Source of the DNA: JBBSDP01 sp038240605
Lineage (GTDB): Bacteria; Planctomycetota; Phycisphaerae; Tepidisphaerales; Tepidisphaeraceae
DNA length: 64,000 nt
Direction: 5' to 3'
NCBI GenBank assembly: GCA_038240605.1
Contig: JBBSDP010000017.1
Location: forward strand, 21,867-85,866
Part shown: piece after piece, positions 60,124 to 64,000 of the stretch
Numbering within the stretch: the first letter of the stretch is position 1
Layout: every line of letters begins with the position of its first letter
Translations under genes and position numbers: made by a program
Notes under the pieces: generated by a model
Databases searched by the model: none
Told to the model about the DNA's origin: nothing
Seen by the model: the letters and a program-made list of their open reading frames with translations, nothing else

Positions 60124-60518
60124 ACAATAAGAGGATCGTCCTGGTGGGCCATTGCGGCCCGGATAGCGGATACCTGCGGATGACGGTCTCGTCGGTGCAG
60201 CGCGGCATTCAGGTCGTGGCCGCCGATGAAGACGAAGAGCTCACCCGGCAGATCGCGGAAGGCGCCGACCTTCTGCTGATCAACCGTCAGCTCGATTGGG
60301 GTTTTCCGGAAGAAGAGGGGACGGCGGTCATCCGCCGGCTGCGCGCCCGCTACCCGCATTTGAAGATGATGCTGGTGAGCAATTACCCCGAATCGCAGGC
60401 AGCCGCGATTGCCGCCGGGGCCTTGCCCGGGTTTGGGAAGCGCGAAATCGGCACGCCGCGCGTGACCGAGTTGCTGAAGAAGGCACTCACCGAGGATTCG
60501 GCGGTCGCCGGTTCTTAA
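60120..60518 (+). CDS. Receiver-like protein without phospho-acceptor Asp
   Basis: 132 residues. The pattern VLVGHCGPDSGYLRMTVSSV, ADLLLINRQLDWGF, LKMMLVSNYPESQAAAIAAGALPGFGKREI follows the CheY fold order. The acceptor position at the end of strand 3 is Asn55 (LLLINRQL in place of D), and the N-terminal acidic pair is absent, so it is likely a pseudo-receiver. The Lys near the end (GFGKREI) is retained. It is coupled to the GroES-like gene by GTGA overlap. Confidence 0.6.
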   Translation: MNNKRIVLVGHCGPDSGYLRMTVSSVQRGIQVVAADEDEELTRQIAEGADLLLINRQLDWGFPEEEGTAVIRRLRARYPHLKMMLVSNYPESQAAAIAAGALPGFGKREIGTPRVTELLKKALTEDSAVAGS

Positions 60519-61801
60519 GCGTTTTCAGCGGCGACCAGGTCCTCGTAGGTTTCGCGACGGCGGATCACCGAATAGGACGAGCCGTCCACCAGCACCTCCG
60601 GAGCGCGGGGGCGGTTGTTGTAGTTGCTGCTCATCGCGAAGCCGTACGCGCCGGCGGTGAAGACCGCCAGCAGGTCGCCGCGCGCCGTCCGCGGCAGGGC
60701 ACGGTTCTGGGCGAGGAAGTCGCCGCTCTCGCAGATCGGGCCGACGATGTCCACCACTTCTCCATCATGCGGAGCGCGATCTTTCCGGCGACCATCGAGG
60801 ACGTTGGCAGGGTCGGCCGGCCGCGTCGGCCAGATGAAGTGATAGGCATCGTAAAGCATCGGGCGGATCAGGTCGTTCATCGCCGCATCGACGATGACGA
60901 AGCGCTTCTCTCCGCCCACCTTTCGATAGAGCACGCGCGTCAGCAGGATCCCCGCATTGCCGGCGATGTACCGTCCCGGCTCCAGGGCGATCTTGTACGG
61001 CTTGTCTTTCACGAGCGGAATGAGCGCCCTGGCATGCTCCGTGATCGGCAGCGCCTGCTCTGGCCGCTCGTAGTCCACGCCGTAGCCGCCGCCCAGGTCG
61101 AGCCACTCGATGCGGTGGCCGCGCTCGATCAGCCGATCGATCAGCGCGACCACTTTCTTCGTCGCGTCCACGTAAGGCTGCACTTCGTAGACCGGGCTGC
61201 CGATGTGGATGTGGACGCCGCCGATGCGCAGGTGCTTCAGTGAGCGGTATTGCTCGAAGACGCGCTCGGCGCGCTCGATATCGACGCCGAACTTCGTCTC
61301 CTTTTTGCCAGTCGTCGTGTAGCGGTGGGTCTTGGGATCGACGTCGGGATTGATGCGGATCGCGCCGATCGCCTGACGCCCCATCGAGCCGGCGACGCGG
61401 TCGATGTTCTCGATCTCCTCCTCGCTCTCGATGTTGAACGCCGCGATCCCCGCCTCGATCGCCTCGCGGATTTCCAGATCGCTCTTGCCGACGCCGGCAT
61501 AGATGATCCTGGCCGGATCGCCCCCCGCGCGCAGGGCGCGGAATAACTCGCCGCCACTGGTCACGTCGAACCCGCACCCTTCCCTGGCGAGGAGCCGGCA
61601 GATGTTGAGGTTTCCGCAACTCTTGATCGAGTAGCAGATCGTCGCCTTCAGCGGCGCGAAGGCGTCGGCCACCTGCCGATAGTGATGCAGCAGCGTCGCC
61701 TTCGAGTAGACGTAAGCCGGCGTTCCCACCTCGCGGGCGATCCGCTCCGCGGGCACGTCTTCACAGTACAGCTCACCATTTCGGTAATTGAAAAAATCCA
61801 T
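60515..61801 (-). CDS. lysA: Diaminopimelate decarboxylase
   Basis: ATG 61801 gives 428 residues; the longer start at 61843 is not needed. It makes L-lysine from meso-DAP with PLP. PLP-Lys is in ICYSIKSCGNLNICRLL, HIHIGSPV and GGGYGVDY shape the barrel. LEPGRYIAGNAGILLTRVLYRK and GPICESGDFLAQNRALP hold the substrate and PLP-phosphate contacts. It ends by overlapping the convergent pseudo-receiver gene by 4 bases. Confidence 0.96.
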   Translation of the reverse strand: MDFFNYRNGELYCEDVPAERIAREVGTPAYVYSKATLLHHYRQVADAFAPLKATICYSIKSCGNLNICRLLAREGCGFDVTSGGELFRALRAGGDPARIIYAGVGKSDLEIREAIEAGIAAFNIESEEEIENIDRVAGSMGRQAIGAIRINPDVDPKTHRYTTTGKKETKFGVDIERAERVFEQYRSLKHLRIGGVHIHIGSPVYEVQPYVDATKKVVALIDRLIERGHRIEWLDLGGGYGVDYERPEQALPITEHARALIPLVKDKPYKIALEPGRYIAGNAGILLTRVLYRKVGGEKRFVIVDAAMNDLIRPMLYDAYHFIWPTRPADPANVLDGRRKDRAPHDGEVVDIVGPICESGDFLAQNRALPRTARGDLLAVFTAGAYGFAMSSNYNNRPRAPEVLVDGSSYSVIRRRETYEDLVAAENA

Positions 61802-61958
61802 GGCAGTCGATCTTTCACTACTGTGTCGCACTGACGCTTGCATGTTAGGGAAAATGAACCGATCTCACCACCGGCCGAGTCGGTCGCGAACAGCCGGTTG
61901 ACCGGCCCGCTTGCGGCGACCCACTCAACGGCCATCCGACCCCGGCCGTACCTACAAC

Positions 61959-64000
61959 ATGCATAAATGGAATTCGCGGCGGGCGGCGCATTGTGCCGCC
62001 CTCGGAAGCGGCCGGATGCTGATCGCGTTGTTGTTGACGTCTTCGGCTGCGAGCGCGGCGGATTGGAACGAACAGCTCAAGGCGGCCAAACCCGGAACAG
62101 TCATCACCCTGCCCGCGGGCGTCTTCCCGGGCGGGATCACGCTTCCATCCGGCGTGGGCATGCGCGGCGCGGGCGTTGGCCAGACCTTTATCGACGGGCG
62201 CGGCCATGATGTCGGGGTGATCGTGACGGGCGGAGCCGGCGCGAGCGTCTCGGATCTGACCATCCGCGACGCCGCTCAGACTGATTTGCAGATTGGGGAC
62301 GCGCAGGACGTGGCGATCACGCGCGTTCGAACGACCGGCAGCATGACGGGGCTGGTCATGGCCGGCGTGAAGCGCGGCCGGATCGAGAACTGCCTGAGCG
62401 ATGCCAACCGTTACGGCTTCGTCGTCAGCGGGGGGGAGGACGTCGTCGTCGTCAACTGCACCGCCGCCGATGATTCCAGCCTTGGCTTCAGTTTTCCGTC
62501 GGGCCGTCGCACGATCGCATTCAACAACTGCGTCGCGCACAGCGCCACCGGGGTGTACGTCGGGAACGCGGCAACGGAACTCCAACTGGATCACAATCTT
62601 TACGCATCGTTGTTCGTCGGCAAGCTGGAAGGACAAGTGGGACGAAAGGCGGTTGGGGAGTGGACGGCCCTCAGCGGGCAGGACGCACACGCGGTCGAAC
62701 AGCCGGTCACGTTCCGCGACGCCCGAGCCGGGGACTACCGGCCGATCAACGCGCTCACCTGGGCGCTCGATCGGGCCGCGACGTCGGAGTGGGGACATCG
62801 GACCTTCGCCGGCGCCAAGGCCCCCGCCGAAGACATCGATGGCCATCCCCGCGGCGCGCATCCGTCAGCCGGGGCCTATGAGGTGACACTGACGGCCGAG
62901 CACCCCGCCGACGGATCATTTACCGTGAAGTCCGGAGAGGGGATCACGAGCGCCGGCATTTTCACCCGCGCGGGTCGCGAAGTGGCTTACCTCTTTCACA
63001 ACCTTCCGCTCCACGCCGGCGAGCACCAATTCTGGTTCCCTTCACGGGATTTTGAGGGACAGCCCATTGTGCCAGCGGAATACGAAGTGCGGACCGTCGA
63101 GAGCGCCCTCGACTGGCAGTACATGGGCATGGTCGGCAACAACGGGCTGGAAACGCCCGTCGGCGCGTCCGCCGCGGTTGGGACGGCTCACGTGACGTTC
63201 GATGACGATGGCCAGGTGATTACCGCCTGCGACGGCTGGGCCGAGAATTTCGTGAACCTCCGTGCCTATGACGTCGCCAGCGGCAAGTGGCATTGGGCCT
63301 TTCATGCGCCCGCCGACGTGCGCGGCGTCGCCCGCGGCGCGGACGGGATGATCTACGCGCTGCGCCTGACCGGTAAGCAGGAACGGCTGACGCGCGTCGA
63401 TCCGAAAACCGGCAAGGTGGCTCCCTGGGCCAGGCTGGGAACGGGCGAGCTTTACCTTCATACCGGCGCACAACCGACCGGGCTGACGGAGCTGGATGGA
63501 AAGCTGTTCTTCACCGACACCGCCGCCGGCAAGGTGTTCGCCTCGCCCGAAGATCAGCCGGCGTTCGCACCGATCGCGGACGTTCTCGGCGCCGCCTCGC
63601 CCGCGGCCGATGCGGCGCATCACGTCCTCTGGCTGATCACCGGCGGGCAACGCGTGATCGCGCTCGGAGCCGACGGCAAAGTGGTGGCCGAAGCCACCCA
63701 GCCGGTCGATGCGCCATTGTCACTGGCCGCACGGGACGGACGGCTGGCCATCACGTCGGCATCGACGGGCAAGATTCACCTCTTCGACTGCTCCGATCCA
63801 AAACACCTTAAGCCGCTCGGAACCATCGGTCGCGGCGATGGGCCGTTCGGTGCATTCGAGCCGGACCGGTTCACCTTTCAGCGCGCGGAGAACTTCATTG
63901 CGTACGCCCCGTCGCTCGCCATGGGACCGGGAGGGATGATCGCTGTCGGGGACCGCAATCGCCTCGGTCTCTTCGACGCATCGGGGAAAATCCTCTGGCA
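61959..64000 (+). CDS. Secreted right-handed beta-helix plus beta-propeller protein, 3' end missing
   Basis: ATG 61959; the frame stays open to the last base, 680 residues visible. A signal peptide (MLIALLLTSSAASA, from about residue 20) is followed by a parallel beta-helix of the pectate-lyase-like kind (about 35-235). Its rungs are GTVITLPAGVFPGGITLPSG, ISDLTIRDAAQT-type turns and NCLSDANRYGFVVSGGEDVVVVNCTAADDS. Then comes a linker domain (about 300-370) with PADGSFTVKSGEGITSAG. NHL/WD-like strand repeats follow from about 395 on (VTFDDDGQVITACDGWAENFVNLRAYD, GMIYALRLTGKQERLTRVDPKTGK, TELDGKLFFTDTAAGKVF). No catalytic motif is seen. It probably acts on or binds polysaccharide outside the cell. 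Confidence 0.8.
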   Translation, partial: MHKWNSRRAAHCAALGSGRMLIALLLTSSAASAADWNEQLKAAKPGTVITLPAGVFPGGITLPSGVGMRGAGVGQTFIDGRGHDVGVIVTGGAGASVSDLTIRDAAQTDLQIGDAQDVAITRVRTTGSMTGLVMAGVKRGRIENCLSDANRYGFVVSGGEDVVVVNCTAADDSSLGFSFPSGRRTIAFNNCVAHSATGVYVGNAATELQLDHNLYASLFVGKLEGQVGRKAVGEWTALSGQDAHAVEQPVTFRDARAGDYRPINALTWALDRAATSEWGHRTFAGAKAPAEDIDGHPRGAHPSAGAYEVTLTAEHPADGSFTVKSGEGITSAGIFTRAGREVAYLFHNLPLHAGEHQFWFPSRDFEGQPIVPAEYEVRTVESALDWQYMGMVGNNGLETPVGASAAVGTAHVTFDDDGQVITACDGWAENFVNLRAYDVASGKWHWAFHAPADVRGVARGADGMIYALRLTGKQERLTRVDPKTGKVAPWARLGTGELYLHTGAQPTGLTELDGKLFFTDTAAGKVFASPEDQPAFAPIADVLGAASPAADAAHHVLWLITGGQRVIALGADGKVVAEATQPVDAPLSLAARDGRLAITSASTGKIHLFDCSDPKHLKPLGTIGRGDGPFGAFEPDRFTFQRAENFIAYAPSLAMGPGGMIAVGDRNRLGLFDASGKILW

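Overview
The window is G+C-rich, gene-dense chromosomal DNA. It most resembles a planctomycete, probably from the Phycisphaerae. That is an inference. It rests on secreted proteins with Thr/Pro/Gln-rich stalks (TTRP, TTQP), a SpoVG carrying a zinc ribbon, a TPR protein fused to two RNA polymerase alpha C-terminal domains, and many intergenic hairpins built from short-period repeats. No 16S rRNA or tRNA gene was recognised. Most of the window is ordinary core genome.

Layout. Bases 1-2363: the end of an ArsB/NhaD-type permease, a PII-like protein and three small proteins. 2379-3380: a graveyard with a frameshifted PemK/MazF-type toxin, a DUF433 antitoxin joined to a truncated DUF5615 toxin, and the N-terminal stump of a membrane protein. 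3474-9210: an ACT-domain protein, an HprK-like protein without its P-loop, the rplM-rpsI operon, a Nfu N-domain protein and a large anchored protein. 9352-13578: an ANTAR response regulator, glyA, a cyclophilin, the SRP RNA and nadK. 14455-17369: a biotin block (bioA, bioD) led by a SAM hydrolase gene. 17652-23724: pcm, recG, nrnA, an RCK_N protein, a Cys-rich peptide, sua5 and DUF2103. 23978-31341: the TPR-alphaCTD fusion, a SpoIID-like lipoprotein, a NifA-like sigma-54 activator, a diguanylate cyclase, ribF and a dienelactone hydrolase. 31673-38666: a basic secreted protein, astB, a two-component pair, an MFS carrier and trpS. 38686-53130: membrane and secreted proteins, a GH-A glycosidase, a beta-hydroxyacid dehydrogenase, an amidohydrolase, rsmE, an orphan binding protein, a DUF1338 enzyme, an ABC exporter operon and a SYLF lipoprotein. 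53339-64000: a truncated Uma2 gene, ilvB, spoVG, ispE, a REP-associated transposase inside a repeat array, an ankyrin protein, a GroES-like/pseudo-receiver pair, lysA and a secreted beta-helix/beta-propeller protein running off the end.

The regions of most interest are the transposase element at 57755-58797 with its inverted GGGGACAACCGCC repeats, the TPR-alphaCTD fusion with its promoter, the PII-like/permease set, the SAM hydrolase next to SAM-consuming BioA, the GroES-like/pseudo-receiver couple, and the hidden toxin remnants near 2.4-3.4 kb. I found no CRISPR array, prophage or obvious new defence island. All calls are by eye from the translated sequence, with no database search.
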